Origin: Nitrospinota bacterium
Lineage (GTDB): Bacteria > Nitrospinota_A > UBA7883 > JACRGQ01
Assembly: GCA_029881495.1 (NCBI GenBank)
Contig: JAOUMJ010000006.1
Coordinates: 1-64,000, forward strand
DNA: 64,000 nt
Reading direction: 5' to 3'
Part shown: positions 27,007-36,098 of the stretch, in pieces
Layout: each line of letters starts with the position of its first letter
Numbering within the stretch: the stretch's first letter is position 1
Position numbers and translations under genes: made by a program
Notes under the pieces: generated by a model
Databases searched by the model: none
Told to the model about the DNA's origin: nothing
The model's input: only the letters and a program-made list of their open reading frames with translations

Positions 27007-28303
27007 GTTGTGTACCGCCCTTTACTTTAACATTCTTAATGATCGTCGTCCCCGCGTAAGCTACGAACATAATTCCTCCAATAACCGCAAGAAGCGTTCC
27101 AACCCCCATCAGGGAGAGGGATGCAAGTATTACGGGATTATCCGTCCAGTCAACACCGTAAGTTTTACGGGGAGCACCGAACAGACCGGAGACGAAAAGA
27201 CCGCTAATAAAAAGGATCATTCCAGCGCCGTAAACATAAGGCTGGATGCGGGCGGCCTTTTCAAAGTATATCTTCAACCCATGCTCCTTCATTAGATTGT
27301 ATCCGAAGGCCATCAGTGCGAGGGTCAACGCCGTAACCGCCCCATGATAATGGGCGGGAACGCGTGTATCGTCGCCGAATCCGCCGTAAGCGATGAATAT
27401 CCCATACAGGTAGATGAGCATCGAGCCGAGCAGAGCGACCGAGGCAGGTTCTTTCGATTTGAATTTATACTGTTTAAAGATGTTGGCGATATGGAGGAAA
27501 AGTGGAAGCCCTAGCCCGACAGCGTACACTATCTCGGAACCTATCCTCAGCGGTCTGTCCAGCGGGTCAAAAAAGAAGAGAAGACTTAAAAGAAATACAG
27601 CCGAAATGATCAAGAGCCTGTTCGCCCAGACCAGGAGCCTCGATCCCTTTGGCTCTTCTCCAGTCGTGATCTTCAACAGGGAGTACCAGACGATAAGAAG
27701 CATTGTGCCGTTAAGGAACTGCTGAATATGCCCCGGCGTCCAGAAGACTCTTTCATAATATGTGTCAAGGTTCCCACCGCCAACTAAAAGGAATGAGACA
27801 AGGACGGATGCGACAAGTACCATTGATATATACAGAGAGGTGACAACCGCGTTGCCTATCATCTCGTCCGTTGTTATCTCCTTTAACGCGAAAGCGAATG
27901 AGGCGCTTGAATTTATCACAAATGCGAAAAAGAGGAGTCCAAGTCCAAGGAAAAATACTGGATGATCGAGAACCGGGACGTAGTTGTTAAGGCTCGCTTC
28001 GCCAAAGGCGAAGATCGCCGCCAACGCGATAAGGTCAACTCCGATTACGGCAAGCCAATAGCTGTTTTGGAACAGCGCTATTTTCAGATGGTATATCCAG
28101 AGCACGATTGCGGAGAGCATCAGCCAGCAGATAATCGCCAGGTCGACATGCCCCACGAGCGCGTACTGGAAATAGTTTTCCGGCAGAAGCTTGGAAATTG
28201 AAGGGGATCTGCTCATCCCTACAACGAAAGCGAAAAAACCTCCCATGCCGAGAGCGAAAACTGAAAGCGAGAACCACTTGCCTACATTTGTATATCTCAT
28301 CAC
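26999..28303 (-). CDS. Divergent haem-copper oxidase subunit I homologue
   Basis: 434 residues, about 12 helices. Family-like histidines are at H52 (ALVGHVDLA, helix II haem ligand), H192 (FWTPGHIQQF, helix VI CuB ligand) and H318/H320 (RVPAHYHGAV, helix X haem ligands). The adjacent HH pair of helix VII, which supplies the other two CuB ligands, is not seen: the region between 200 and 317 contains no HH, only H271. It may bind haems without a full binuclear centre. Overlaps ctaB upstream and the 41-residue gene downstream. Could be a cbb3/NorB-derived accessory subunit or a haem-handling factor. Confidence 0.7.
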   Translation of the reverse strand: MMRYTNVGKWFSLSVFALGMGGFFAFVVGMSRSPSISKLLPENYFQYALVGHVDLAIICWLMLSAIVLWIYHLKIALFQNSYWLAVIGVDLIALAAIFAFGEASLNNYVPVLDHPVFFLGLGLLFFAFVINSSASFAFALKEITTDEMIGNAVVTSLYISMVLVASVLVSFLLVGGGNLDTYYERVFWTPGHIQQFLNGTMLLIVWYSLLKITTGEEPKGSRLLVWANRLLIISAVFLLSLLFFFDPLDRPLRIGSEIVYAVGLGLPLFLHIANIFKQYKFKSKEPASVALLGSMLIYLYGIFIAYGGFGDDTRVPAHYHGAVTALTLALMAFGYNLMKEHGLKIYFEKAARIQPYVYGAGMILFISGLFVSGLFGAPRKTYGVDWTDNPVILASLSLMGVGTLLAVIGGIMFVAYAGTTIIKNVKVKGGTQHD

Positions 28304-29202
28304 ACCATATCCAGAATTAATACAATGAATAGCACGCCAAGATAGGCGATTGAAAAGAAGAAGAGAAACATCTCTTTCTCTTTTTGCGAATATAGGAATC
28401 GAACAGTGAACGCAAGGTACGCCACGCCAAGCACGATAGCCGTTGCGAGATAATATATCCCCGACATCCCGGACGTATACGGCAACACGGAAACAGGGAT
28501 CAAGGCAAGCGTGTACCAGAAGAGCCTTACCTTGGTGGCCTTTACCCCCTTTGCCACAGGGAGTATCGGAACGCCTGCTTTTGCGTATTCGTTCCTGTAC
28601 TTGAGCGCCAACGCCCAGAAATGAGGCTGTTGCCAGACCACTATTATCAGAAAGAGGATAAGCGCGTGCGTATCAAGATCCCCATGGGCGGCGGCATAAC
28701 CGATTAGCGGAGGGAGAGCGCCCCCAATGCCGCCGATGTGAGTGGCCATCGGCGTCGTCCTCTTCAGGAAAAGCGAATACATTATCACGTATGTGAATAT
28801 CGCCGCACCGGTCAACAGCGTAACCAGCGTGCCTAGATAGATTTTCGTGATAAGGAGAGAGACTATTACTAATCCCGTTCCGTACATGTAGGCGAAAGAA
28901 GGTGATACTGAACCGGACGGAAGCGACCTGGCGCTCGTCCTTTGCATGACCGAATCTATGTCGCGGTCTATGAAGTTGTTCAGCGTTGCCGCGCCGGCTG
29001 TCGCAAGACCGAGGCCGAGCGTCGTCCATAGAAAATCGTAATATCTCGGTATTCCATGTGAGCCTATATACAGCCCCGTCCATCCGGCAACGAGCGAGAG
29101 CGCCACTATGCCCGGCTTTGTAATTATCAGCAGGGCCTTGAAGAATTTTCTGTCCATCGGAAATGTCTTTTCCGCCGTCGTGCTTTTTATTGTTGAGTTC
29201 AA
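28300..29202 (-). CDS. ctaB: Protohaem IX farnesyltransferase (haem O synthase)
   Basis: 300 residues with a TTG start at 29202 overlapping the ctaA stop (TTGA); an ATG at 29157 (MDRKFFKAL) is possible. The prenyl-diphosphate site reads NNFIDRDIDSVMQRTSAR, followed by RSLPSG, as in CtaB/CyoE. It adds a farnesyl group to haem B, giving haem O. Eight membrane segments. Works with CtaA and the aa3 oxidase encoded upstream. Confidence 0.95.
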   Translation of the reverse strand: MNSTIKSTTAEKTFPMDRKFFKALLIITKPGIVALSLVAGWTGLYIGSHGIPRYYDFLWTTLGLGLATAGAATLNNFIDRDIDSVMQRTSARSLPSGSVSPSFAYMYGTGLVIVSLLITKIYLGTLVTLLTGAAIFTYVIMYSLFLKRTTPMATHIGGIGGALPPLIGYAAAHGDLDTHALILFLIIVVWQQPHFWALALKYRNEYAKAGVPILPVAKGVKATKVRLFWYTLALIPVSVLPYTSGMSGIYYLATAIVLGVAYLAFTVRFLYSQKEKEMFLFFFSIAYLGVLFIVLILDMV

Positions 29203-30098
29203 GCTTTTACCTCTTTACCGGTAACGATCAAAGGCGCTGCCAGCCAGGCGCTCCAGCCAAGAATGAAAAACGCTGTTGCTCCGTGCAGAACCAGTATGGG
29301 GAGAAACATCTCCGTAAGGACAATAAGCACGCCAAGCGTTGCCTGCGCCGATACCGCCCCGAAAGTTATCGCGTCGGTGACGGCCCTGGGAGATTTCGCA
29401 TTGAGGGAAACATAAAGCTGGTACCCCGTCAAGCCAAGAATGATGTAGGCAACAAGTCTGTGAGTGTAATGCACCAGCACTTCGGGGAGGAGGCTCGGCG
29501 GGAGTATCGCCCCCTGGCAAAGGGGCCAGTCGGGGCATGCAAGCGATGAATTTGAATACCTGACAAGGACGCCGATTATCGCCTGCGTCGCGACTATTCC
29601 GAAGAGCCATAGCTGATACTTGTCCTTGGGCGGCTCTTCCGTCCCCCTGGCAATCGGACGGTATGAAATAACGAGCAGAACGAATATGAGCGCCGCAATC
29701 ACTATGTGGCTGGAAACGACGGTTATGCGCAGCAAGGTATCGAGAAATGGTGCTTCGATCAGCACTACCGCGCCCCCCAAAAGGACAACGGTGACAATTA
29801 GCACTAGCACCGCCTTCATGAAAAATTTAATCCCGCCCGACGTCCTCTTCAATATGTAAATGGAAGAAAAGATGATCAGCGTCCCTGTCACACCCCCCAG
29901 GAGGCGGTGGCTCCACTCTATCCAGATGCCTATGTTGGCTGGAGGTATCACTGTGCCGTGACATAGCGGCCAGTCGGGACAATCGAGACCGGAGCCGGTA
30001 GTTGTTACCAGATTGCCGAGCACTAAAAGCGAGTAAGTGAACAGTATAGTCAGGCCAAGCACCACTTTCGGTGTATTTTCTTTCAAACTGGAACCCAT
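29199..30098 (-). CDS. ctaA: Haem A synthase
   Basis: Start set at ATG 30098 (MGSSLKENTPK), with AAGGGG upstream; an alternative TTG lies at 30116. About 299 residues, eight helices in two four-helix halves. Each half has a CPDWPLCHG or CPDWPLCQG loop, and the haem ligands are in IEWSHRLLGG, SSHIVIAAL, HYTHRLVAY and VLHGATAFF. It oxidises the C8 methyl of haem O. Its stop overlaps ctaB. Confidence 0.93.
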   Translation of the reverse strand: MGSSLKENTPKVVLGLTILFTYSLLVLGNLVTTTGSGLDCPDWPLCHGTVIPPANIGIWIEWSHRLLGGVTGTLIIFSSIYILKRTSGGIKFFMKAVLVLIVTVVLLGGAVVLIEAPFLDTLLRITVVSSHIVIAALIFVLLVISYRPIARGTEEPPKDKYQLWLFGIVATQAIIGVLVRYSNSSLACPDWPLCQGAILPPSLLPEVLVHYTHRLVAYIILGLTGYQLYVSLNAKSPRAVTDAITFGAVSAQATLGVLIVLTEMFLPILVLHGATAFFILGWSAWLAAPLIVTGKEVKA

Positions 30099-30231
30099 CC
30101 GGCAACCCCTTAACAATTTGTTTGCATGTAATGTAAATGCCTAAAAATAATAGGCCGAATACACCTTAAAAGCAACATTTTATGCCATTCCTGTATTACA
30201 TAACGTTGTTTATTTGAATTTTTTGAGAGCC

Positions 30232-30384
30232 GTAGGGGGAGGTTTCAAACCTGCCCATTCCGAAATTAAAACAGTGCGGGCGGGTTTAAAACCCGCTCCT
30301 ACGAAAAAAATGAATTTGAATGCGAATGCCGATACTCGCCCCTGCGAAAATGAATGCGGATACGAATACCGATACCCGCCCCTA
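30232..30384. repeat. Palindromic 'GFKPA' type repeat between coxA and ctaA
   Basis: Two inverted arms, GTAGGGGGAGGTTTCAAACC (30232-30251) and a diverged reverse complement at about 30276-30302, each contain an inner palindrome (GGTTTCAAACC, GGGTTTAAAACCC). Two direct partial units starting GAATGCG follow (from about 30319 and 30350), the last ending CCCGCCCCTAC, whose CTA is the coxA stop. Translated in other frames, such repeats give the familiar AGLKPAPT/GAGFKPA peptides that appear as false hypothetical proteins. It makes up most of the gap between coxA and ctaA. Confidence 0.7.
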
Positions 30385-31965
30385 CTTACTTTTCTTCTGG
30401 TAATTGTAAGGGGTCCAGTCCGCATCCACCACGACCGGCTCCTTGAAATTCCCCGGCCCCGGAACCCCCTTAATGTGCGTCCATTCGAGCGATCTCGACT
30501 TCCACGGATTATCCGGCGCTTCCTCCCCGGCGACAGCCGAATATATCCAATTGACGAGCGTCATCCCCATGCCGAGGGCGATAATAAAAGAACCGTATGT
30601 GGCAATATGATGCGTCGTTTCGAACGACGGGTCACCGGCGAACATCGCCCAATCGTAATATCTTCTCGGCATCCCTTTGAGCCCCAATACCATAAGCGGA
30701 AAGAAGGTGATGTTTACCCCGATGAAATTTAGCCAGAAACCGGCCTTCCCGAGCCCTTCATTCGCGTATTTTCCCGTCATCTTCGGGAACCAGAAATATA
30801 CTGCGGAGAAAATGCAGAAGGTGGCGAATAGCGCCATTACATAGTGAAAATGAGCGTACACGAACGACGTCTCCCCCACATGAAGGTCGATAGCCGTCAT
30901 TGCGAGCGGAATCCCAGTAAGACCCCCTACAAGGAAGAGGAAAAACGAAGCAGAGGCGAACATCATCGCAGTGTTGTAATAGATCTTCCCGCCGTATAAC
31001 GTCCCCCAAAGCGACAGTACCAGGAGCCCCACCGGTATGGAGATCATCAGCGTGGTAACCATCATTCCGATCCTTATCCAGTCCGGCATGCCCGAAACAT
31101 ACAGATGGTGAACCCACACCTCGCCGCTGATAAGTACCGTCCCCCATACGCCTCCGTAGACAGCTACCTTGTAGTTGAAGATCGGATTTTTTGACATGGC
31201 GGCTACCACTTCAAACAGGAGGCCGAACGCCGGGATCATTATCACGTAAACAGCCGGATGCGAATAGAACCAAAAAAGATTCTGATACAGGAGCACATCA
31301 CCCCCGGCGGCAGGATCGAAAAAATGGGTGCCTAGATATTTGTCAAAAAGCAACAGTGTCATCGCCGCGGCAAGTACGGGAACAAAAACAAGCTGAAGGA
31401 CAAATGCCGCGACAGTTGTCCAGACAAACATGTTCAGCTGGTTCCACCCCATGCCTGGCGCGCGCATGTACATGACTGTTACGAGGAAGTTCACCGCGCC
31501 GAGGAGCGATGAAAAACCGAGAAGGTGCACCGTAAAGACGTAAAAGGCTGTATTCCCTTCGGTCGTCACGCTGTACGGAGGGTAGCCGGTCCACATGACG
31601 TCGGGTGGATTCGGTATCACCAGCGAGATGAGGGCAAGCATTATGGCGGCCAGAAAAAGCCATACCGAGAAAGCATTTATCCGAGGGAAAGCGACGTCTG
31701 GCGCCCCTATCATCAGCGGTAGGAGATAGTTCGCCGCGAAGCCTGTAAGTCCGGGGATAAGAAAGGCGAGGATCATCGCTGCGCCGTGAAAATAGAGCCA
31801 TGAATTGTAGGTACCGGGGTTATCCGTGATTAGCGGGCCTACGCTGTACTGCTCGATGCGTATCAGAAGCGCCATGAAACCGGCTATGGAAAACGCCGTC
31901 AGAGAGCCTATGAGATAGAGTATCCCCACCCTTTTATGGTCGGTGGTAAAAAGCCATTCTTTCAA
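30382..31965 (-). CDS. ctaD: Cytochrome c oxidase subunit I (aa3, A2-type)
   Basis: 527 residues; TTG start at 31965 behind AAGGAGG. It carries haems a and a3 and CuB, reducing O2 and pumping protons. Ligands are H60 (YFHGA), H236 (FYSHPAVY), the pair H286-H287 (VWVHHL), and H372/H374 (YAHFHYVM). The glutamate of the GHPEVY proton channel is absent; YSHPAVY is the pattern of A2-subtype oxidases. Y240 would form the His-Tyr link. TAG stop lies inside the downstream repeat. Confidence 0.95.
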   Translation of the reverse strand: MKEWLFTTDHKRVGILYLIGSLTAFSIAGFMALLIRIEQYSVGPLITDNPGTYNSWLYFHGAAMILAFLIPGLTGFAANYLLPLMIGAPDVAFPRINAFSVWLFLAAIMLALISLVIPNPPDVMWTGYPPYSVTTEGNTAFYVFTVHLLGFSSLLGAVNFLVTVMYMRAPGMGWNQLNMFVWTTVAAFVLQLVFVPVLAAAMTLLLFDKYLGTHFFDPAAGGDVLLYQNLFWFYSHPAVYVIMIPAFGLLFEVVAAMSKNPIFNYKVAVYGGVWGTVLISGEVWVHHLYVSGMPDWIRIGMMVTTLMISIPVGLLVLSLWGTLYGGKIYYNTAMMFASASFFLFLVGGLTGIPLAMTAIDLHVGETSFVYAHFHYVMALFATFCIFSAVYFWFPKMTGKYANEGLGKAGFWLNFIGVNITFFPLMVLGLKGMPRRYYDWAMFAGDPSFETTHHIATYGSFIIALGMGMTLVNWIYSAVAGEEAPDNPWKSRSLEWTHIKGVPGPGNFKEPVVVDADWTPYNYQKKSK

Positions 31966-32026
31966 TGTTCCTCCTTGCGTATCTGAAAACGCGGTTCGTT
32001 CCGTTCCGCCGCACGATATCTAAACT

Positions 32027-32758
32027 TCATTCTTCCTCCGCTTTTTCAGAGGCTATCCAGTCAGCCAGCTCCTTTTCCGGAACGGCGATTACATCCGCGG
32101 GCATTGTCGAATGTCCTATGCCGCAGTACTCCGTGCATACGGCTATCGTCTTATCCCCCTTGTGCGGCAGGAACCAGAGATGGGTCACCCTGCCGGGCAT
32201 TACGTCTTCCTTCACCCTGTACTTCGGCAGGAAAAAACTGTGTATCACGTCATCGCTTGTCATGCGGAGGACAACCGGTTTTTCCTCCGGCACCCTCATC
32301 ACGTCGCTGGTAACACCGTCGCCGTAATCGAACTCCCACCCCCACTGATACGCCTTTACTTTTATTTCATAGGCATCTTTGGGAACCTTCCTGTATATGC
32401 TCCAGACCGTCCACCCCTTGGCGGCGAGATAGAAATCATCAGCGGCAAAAATAAATGCAGGGATAAGCGCCCATCCGAGAGCCTTTGCCGATATCAGTTT
32501 CGGCGGATTCCCCACCTCGTCGAGATCGTCCGTCCTGTATTTGTACATCCAATAGATTGCGACCACGCCGAAAAGAACCCCGATAATCGTGATGTCTATC
32601 ATCATCTCGTGCCAAAGGATATCCCACTCCGCGGCGGGATCCGGGATCGGATTCACATTGTTTGCCACATTTTCTGCCGCGGTTGCCGGCAATAAAAACT
32701 GAAACAGCAGGATCAACACCGAATGCGCCCCAGCAGTTCCTATTGTTCCCCTCTTCAT
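32027..32758 (-). CDS. ctaC: Cytochrome c oxidase subunit II (CuA)
   Basis: Start at ATG 32758, giving 243 residues; an upstream in-frame ATG would overlap coxC and give a non-family leader. The protein has a signal-like N-terminus, two membrane helices (about 55-75 and 100-118) and a periplasmic cupredoxin domain with CuA ligands in the late motif CTEYCGIGHSTMP and an upstream histidine in DDVIHSFFLP. There is no fused cytochrome c domain, so an external cytochrome c or another donor is needed. Confidence 0.93.
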   Translation of the reverse strand: MKRGTIGTAGAHSVLILLFQFLLPATAAENVANNVNPIPDPAAEWDILWHEMMIDITIIGVLFGVVAIYWMYKYRTDDLDEVGNPPKLISAKALGWALIPAFIFAADDFYLAAKGWTVWSIYRKVPKDAYEIKVKAYQWGWEFDYGDGVTSDVMRVPEEKPVVLRMTSDDVIHSFFLPKYRVKEDVMPGRVTHLWFLPHKGDKTIAVCTEYCGIGHSTMPADVIAVPEKELADWIASEKAEEE

Positions 32759-32763
32759 GTCAT

Positions 32764-33519
32764 CTACCAGAAATAAACCTGCGTTACGACAAAGAACCAG
32801 ATGATGTCTACAAAATGCCAGTAGATCGCGGTGCACTGAACAAACGTCCTGTTAACTGTCCCCCCTAGCGCGGGGATAAGGACTACGATGAATGAAAAGA
32901 CGCCGATAAGGACATGAGAGGCGTGAAACCCTGTTATCGAATAAAATGCCGTGCTGTAAATGTTCGTGCTCATTCCGAATCCGATTTGAACAAGGTGGTA
33001 ATACTCGTAAATCGACATGCTGAAAAAAGTAAGGCCTAGAAGAATGGTTATGCCGAGGTTGCTCTTGAAACCGGCCATATCACCTTCATGAAGCTTGCCT
33101 TCAGCAAGATGTATCGTGAAACTGGAAGTAACCAGAACTATCGTCATAACCACAGGGAGGAGAAGGCTAATATGCGGAGTCCCCTCCGGTGGCCATGAAT
33201 ATGCGGAAAGACGCGCAAGCCAGTAGCTGGCAAACATGCTTAGAAAAATAAACGCTTCGGAAACAATGAATATCGCGATGCCGGATACCGAGTATCCGAA
33301 CTGCATATGCTTCTGCCTCAAGCCTTCGCTTGTCCATTTCGCAATACCGGCCAACAGCAATGGAACCCCTATGCCGCAGAAAATCGCTGTTAAAAGCAGA
33401 TTCTCGTATTGGAAGTTCGCGGTAAATGCCAGCGGTAAAACAAAAAAGATGCCGAATACTATTGCGGCCGGGGACCAGCTCCACTCCCAGTGATGTTCGG
33501 TTGTGATTTCCGAATTCAT
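32764..33519 (-). CDS. ctaE: Cytochrome c oxidase subunit III
   Basis: Start at ATG 33519 with GAGGGAAC just before it; a start 16 codons earlier (33567) has no ribosome site. 251 residues, seven helices, with the hallmark FHASHVLIGV and YWHFVDIIWFFV near the C-terminus. It stabilises subunit I. It is the first gene of the run, so the order is III-II-I-ctaA-ctaB, unlike the common II-I-III. Confidence 0.93.
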   Translation of the reverse strand: MNSEITTEHHWEWSWSPAAIVFGIFFVLPLAFTANFQYENLLLTAIFCGIGVPLLLAGIAKWTSEGLRQKHMQFGYSVSGIAIFIVSEAFIFLSMFASYWLARLSAYSWPPEGTPHISLLLPVVMTIVLVTSSFTIHLAEGKLHEGDMAGFKSNLGITILLGLTFFSMSIYEYYHLVQIGFGMSTNIYSTAFYSITGFHASHVLIGVFSFIVVLIPALGGTVNRTFVQCTAIYWHFVDIIWFFVVTQVYFW

Positions 33520-33710
33520 TGTTCCCTCGCCACAAAACAGAAAATCCCCGGGAATTGCCTGATGCAAATCTTGTAACAGGTCACTTACTCAGCCCTTTGT
33601 ATAGACGCAGGGTTGTACGGAAGGAAACCTGTTTTCGACAAATGATAAATAATCATTTCGGTTATATTATCAGAAAATGGGACCAAAACCTACCAGTTAT
33701 AACAATCTTG

Positions 33711-35051
33711 CTAATATATAAACAGATATCTCGCCAGGAATATGACTGCCAGAAAATGGATAATCGGGCTGGTCTTTGGAAAAGAGAAATAGCCGGTATG
33801 CAAAAGGCTGTACGAAATTATCCCGAAAGCAACCCCTTCCGTTATCGAATAGGTGAACGGCATGGCGACCATCGTAAGAAATGCCGGTATCCCTTCCGTC
33901 GGGCTTTCCCATTCGATCTTTGAAGCCAGGTTTACCATGAAGAAACCTACGATTATCAGCGCAGGCGCGATAACAGGATAGAGATATACACCTTCGCTTA
34001 TCTCGAAACCTCCGCCGACGGATTTTGCAAGCGGGTAAAGCACAAGCGAAAAGATGAAAAGTATTCCGGTAACGATCGCTGTCAGACCAGTCCTTCCGCC
34101 GCTGGCAACACCGGACGCGCTTTCAATGTAGCTTGTAACCGTTGTAGTACCGAGAAGCGAGCCGGCTACCGTTGCCACTCCGTCGGCGGTCAATGCTTCC
34201 CTTGCTTTCGGCAGGTACCCCCCTTTCATCAATCCCGCACCGGAGCAAACCGCCGTAAGTGTTCCAATAGTGTCGAACAGGTCCAGAATGAAAAATATGA
34301 AAACGACGCTTGCGATACGCGGCATGGAGAGTGCCCCGAAAACATCAAGCGATAAAAATGTCGGCATTATGGATGCCGGCAACCCAAATACGCCGTGCCA
34401 CTCCGCGTAGCCAAGAAAAAGCGATACGACAGTGGCAAAAAAAATGCCTATCAATATTGAGCCCCGTATTTCCAGTGCCATTAGTAGCGCTATAACAAGT
34501 ACCGTTATCAACACAAGCCATGCAGGTCCATGCGTGAATGAACCAAGCGAGATCATCGTGCCGGGATTTGCGACCACAATCCCCCCCCACTGCATCCCTA
34601 TCAGGGTTATGAAGAGCCCTATTCCGGCAGGTATCGCGAACTTAAGCGATAGCGGCATCGCCTGCACAACCTTGTCCCGCATGCCGAACTGGGAAAGGAT
34701 CGTCATCGCCGTTCCTGCTATCAATATCGCGCCAAGCCCCGCCTGCCAGGTAAAACCATACCCCCCCATTGAAATCGCGCCGCAAACGGTGAAAACGAAA
34801 AAAAAGTTGTGCCCCATCGCGGGAGCCTGCGCGACCGGAAGATTCGCAAGATACCCCATGAGTATCGAGCCTATGGCGGAACTGACACACGTTGCCGTCA
34901 TTACCGAGCCGAAATCCATCCCCGCGCGTGAAAGCACTGCTGGCTGTACGAATATCACATACGACATCGTTATATAGGTTGTCAGGCCGGCCAGAATCTC
35001 CGTAGAGATTGTCGTGCCATGTTCTTTCAGGTGAAAGAATTTTTCAAGCAT
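33711..35051 (-). CDS. NCS2 family purine permease (AzgA-like)
   Basis: 446 residues, about 14 segments. The start EKFFHLKEHGTTISTEILAGLTTYITMSYVIFV is the opening of the AzgA/GhxP guanine-hypoxanthine-adenine branch of NCS2. Further marks are AQAPAMGHNFFFVF, VCSGAGLMKGG and TVTSYIESASGVASGGRTGLTA. It imports purine bases with protons. Monocistronic; no purine riboswitch was seen upstream. Confidence 0.9.
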   Translation of the reverse strand: MLEKFFHLKEHGTTISTEILAGLTTYITMSYVIFVQPAVLSRAGMDFGSVMTATCVSSAIGSILMGYLANLPVAQAPAMGHNFFFVFTVCGAISMGGYGFTWQAGLGAILIAGTAMTILSQFGMRDKVVQAMPLSLKFAIPAGIGLFITLIGMQWGGIVVANPGTMISLGSFTHGPAWLVLITVLVIALLMALEIRGSILIGIFFATVVSLFLGYAEWHGVFGLPASIMPTFLSLDVFGALSMPRIASVVFIFFILDLFDTIGTLTAVCSGAGLMKGGYLPKAREALTADGVATVAGSLLGTTTVTSYIESASGVASGGRTGLTAIVTGILFIFSLVLYPLAKSVGGGFEISEGVYLYPVIAPALIIVGFFMVNLASKIEWESPTEGIPAFLTMVAMPFTYSITEGVAFGIISYSLLHTGYFSFPKTSPIIHFLAVIFLARYLFIY

Positions 35052-35258
35052 ATCGTTCCCCCAGGTTTCAAATTATACCCGATGAACGTTTTAATCGCAT
35101 TGCTCAATAACAGCTTGCGGGCATCCGCATTGAATTCATTGCTATTCGCGCGCTATGGAATGAATAATATTTTTCATAATATTGCCCATTTTTCTCTTCA
35201 TAAACATGCGGCATATATGCTATAAATATGCTAACCAGATTTCATTAACGGGGGATTT

Positions 35259-36098
35259 ATGCTTTGGAAGTTTTTACCAAGCCATAAGACTGTTGCCAGG
35301 ATAATAAAGATCATTGAGTCCGATGTGTCGCCGGCCCAGATAGCAGGGGGATTCAGTTTCGGAATGATAATAGGTATGACGCCTCTCTGGAACCTGCACA
35401 ACCTCTTCCTCCTCTTCCTTGTCCTCATCATCCGCATCAATTGGGCCATGCTTGTGGCCATATTCGGGGTCTTTTCCGCATTCTCGTTTGCCATCGATCC
35501 TTTGTATCATTCAATAGGGATGAAACTCCTCTCCGCGGAACAGCTCCATGATTTCTGGACAAGGCTTTACAACACTCCCACTGCTACATGGACCCATTTC
35601 AACAATTCGATCGTGCTTGGGAGCCTCGTTATGTCTACTGCCATTGCCGTGCCGGGCTGGTTCGGCATGCGGTGGTTCGTGATAGGCTGGCGTGAAGGCT
35701 GGCTGAAGGAGTGGCTCGAAAAGAAGTGGAAACTTGTCACGAAGATAAAAAACTCGCGCTTCTATAAATGGTACATGAAGGCAAAGGAAGACGGCATAAG
35801 CAGGGAAGAGATCAAGGATCTGGCCAAACAGGAGCTTGAGGGAAAGATCAAGGATTCGGAGTATTACAAGGAGTTCGAAAAGGCCAAAAAAGGGGTTGAA
35901 GAGGTAAAAGCCGGAGTGGAGGACGCAAAAGAAAAATACCGGGAAACAAAAGAACAGATCGAAAAGGCGAAAGAAGGATACGAAAAGATAAAAAACTACA
36001 AGGAATCAAAATATTTCAAGCTGTTCGACAAATTGAGAAACTTCAGGGAATCGGGCGCGTACAAGATCTTCGCACGAGTGAAAGGCTGGATAAGTTAA
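35259..36098 (+). CDS. TIGR03546 family membrane protein
   Basis: 279 residues. Three or four membrane segments in the first 150 residues (PAQIAGGFSFGMIIGMTPLWNLHNLFLLFLVLIIRINWAM is the family pattern, close to DUF2062), then a highly charged helical tail of about 120 residues with repeated EKAKEGYEKIKNYKESKYFK. ATG at 35259 with GGGGGA upstream. The next gene starts directly after the stop, and TIGR03545/TIGR03546 always occur as a pair in other genomes; the function is unknown. Confidence 0.82.
   Translation: MLWKFLPSHKTVARIIKIIESDVSPAQIAGGFSFGMIIGMTPLWNLHNLFLLFLVLIIRINWAMLVAIFGVFSAFSFAIDPLYHSIGMKLLSAEQLHDFWTRLYNTPTATWTHFNNSIVLGSLVMSTAIAVPGWFGMRWFVIGWREGWLKEWLEKKWKLVTKIKNSRFYKWYMKAKEDGISREEIKDLAKQELEGKIKDSEYYKEFEKAKKGVEEVKAGVEDAKEKYRETKEQIEKAKEGYEKIKNYKESKYFKLFDKLRNFRESGAYKIFARVKGWIS

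Noticed and set aside
30210-30425. Short frames giving AGLKPAPT/GAGFKPA peptides on both strands
   Set aside because: They are translations of a palindromic dispersed repeat and are known false positives.
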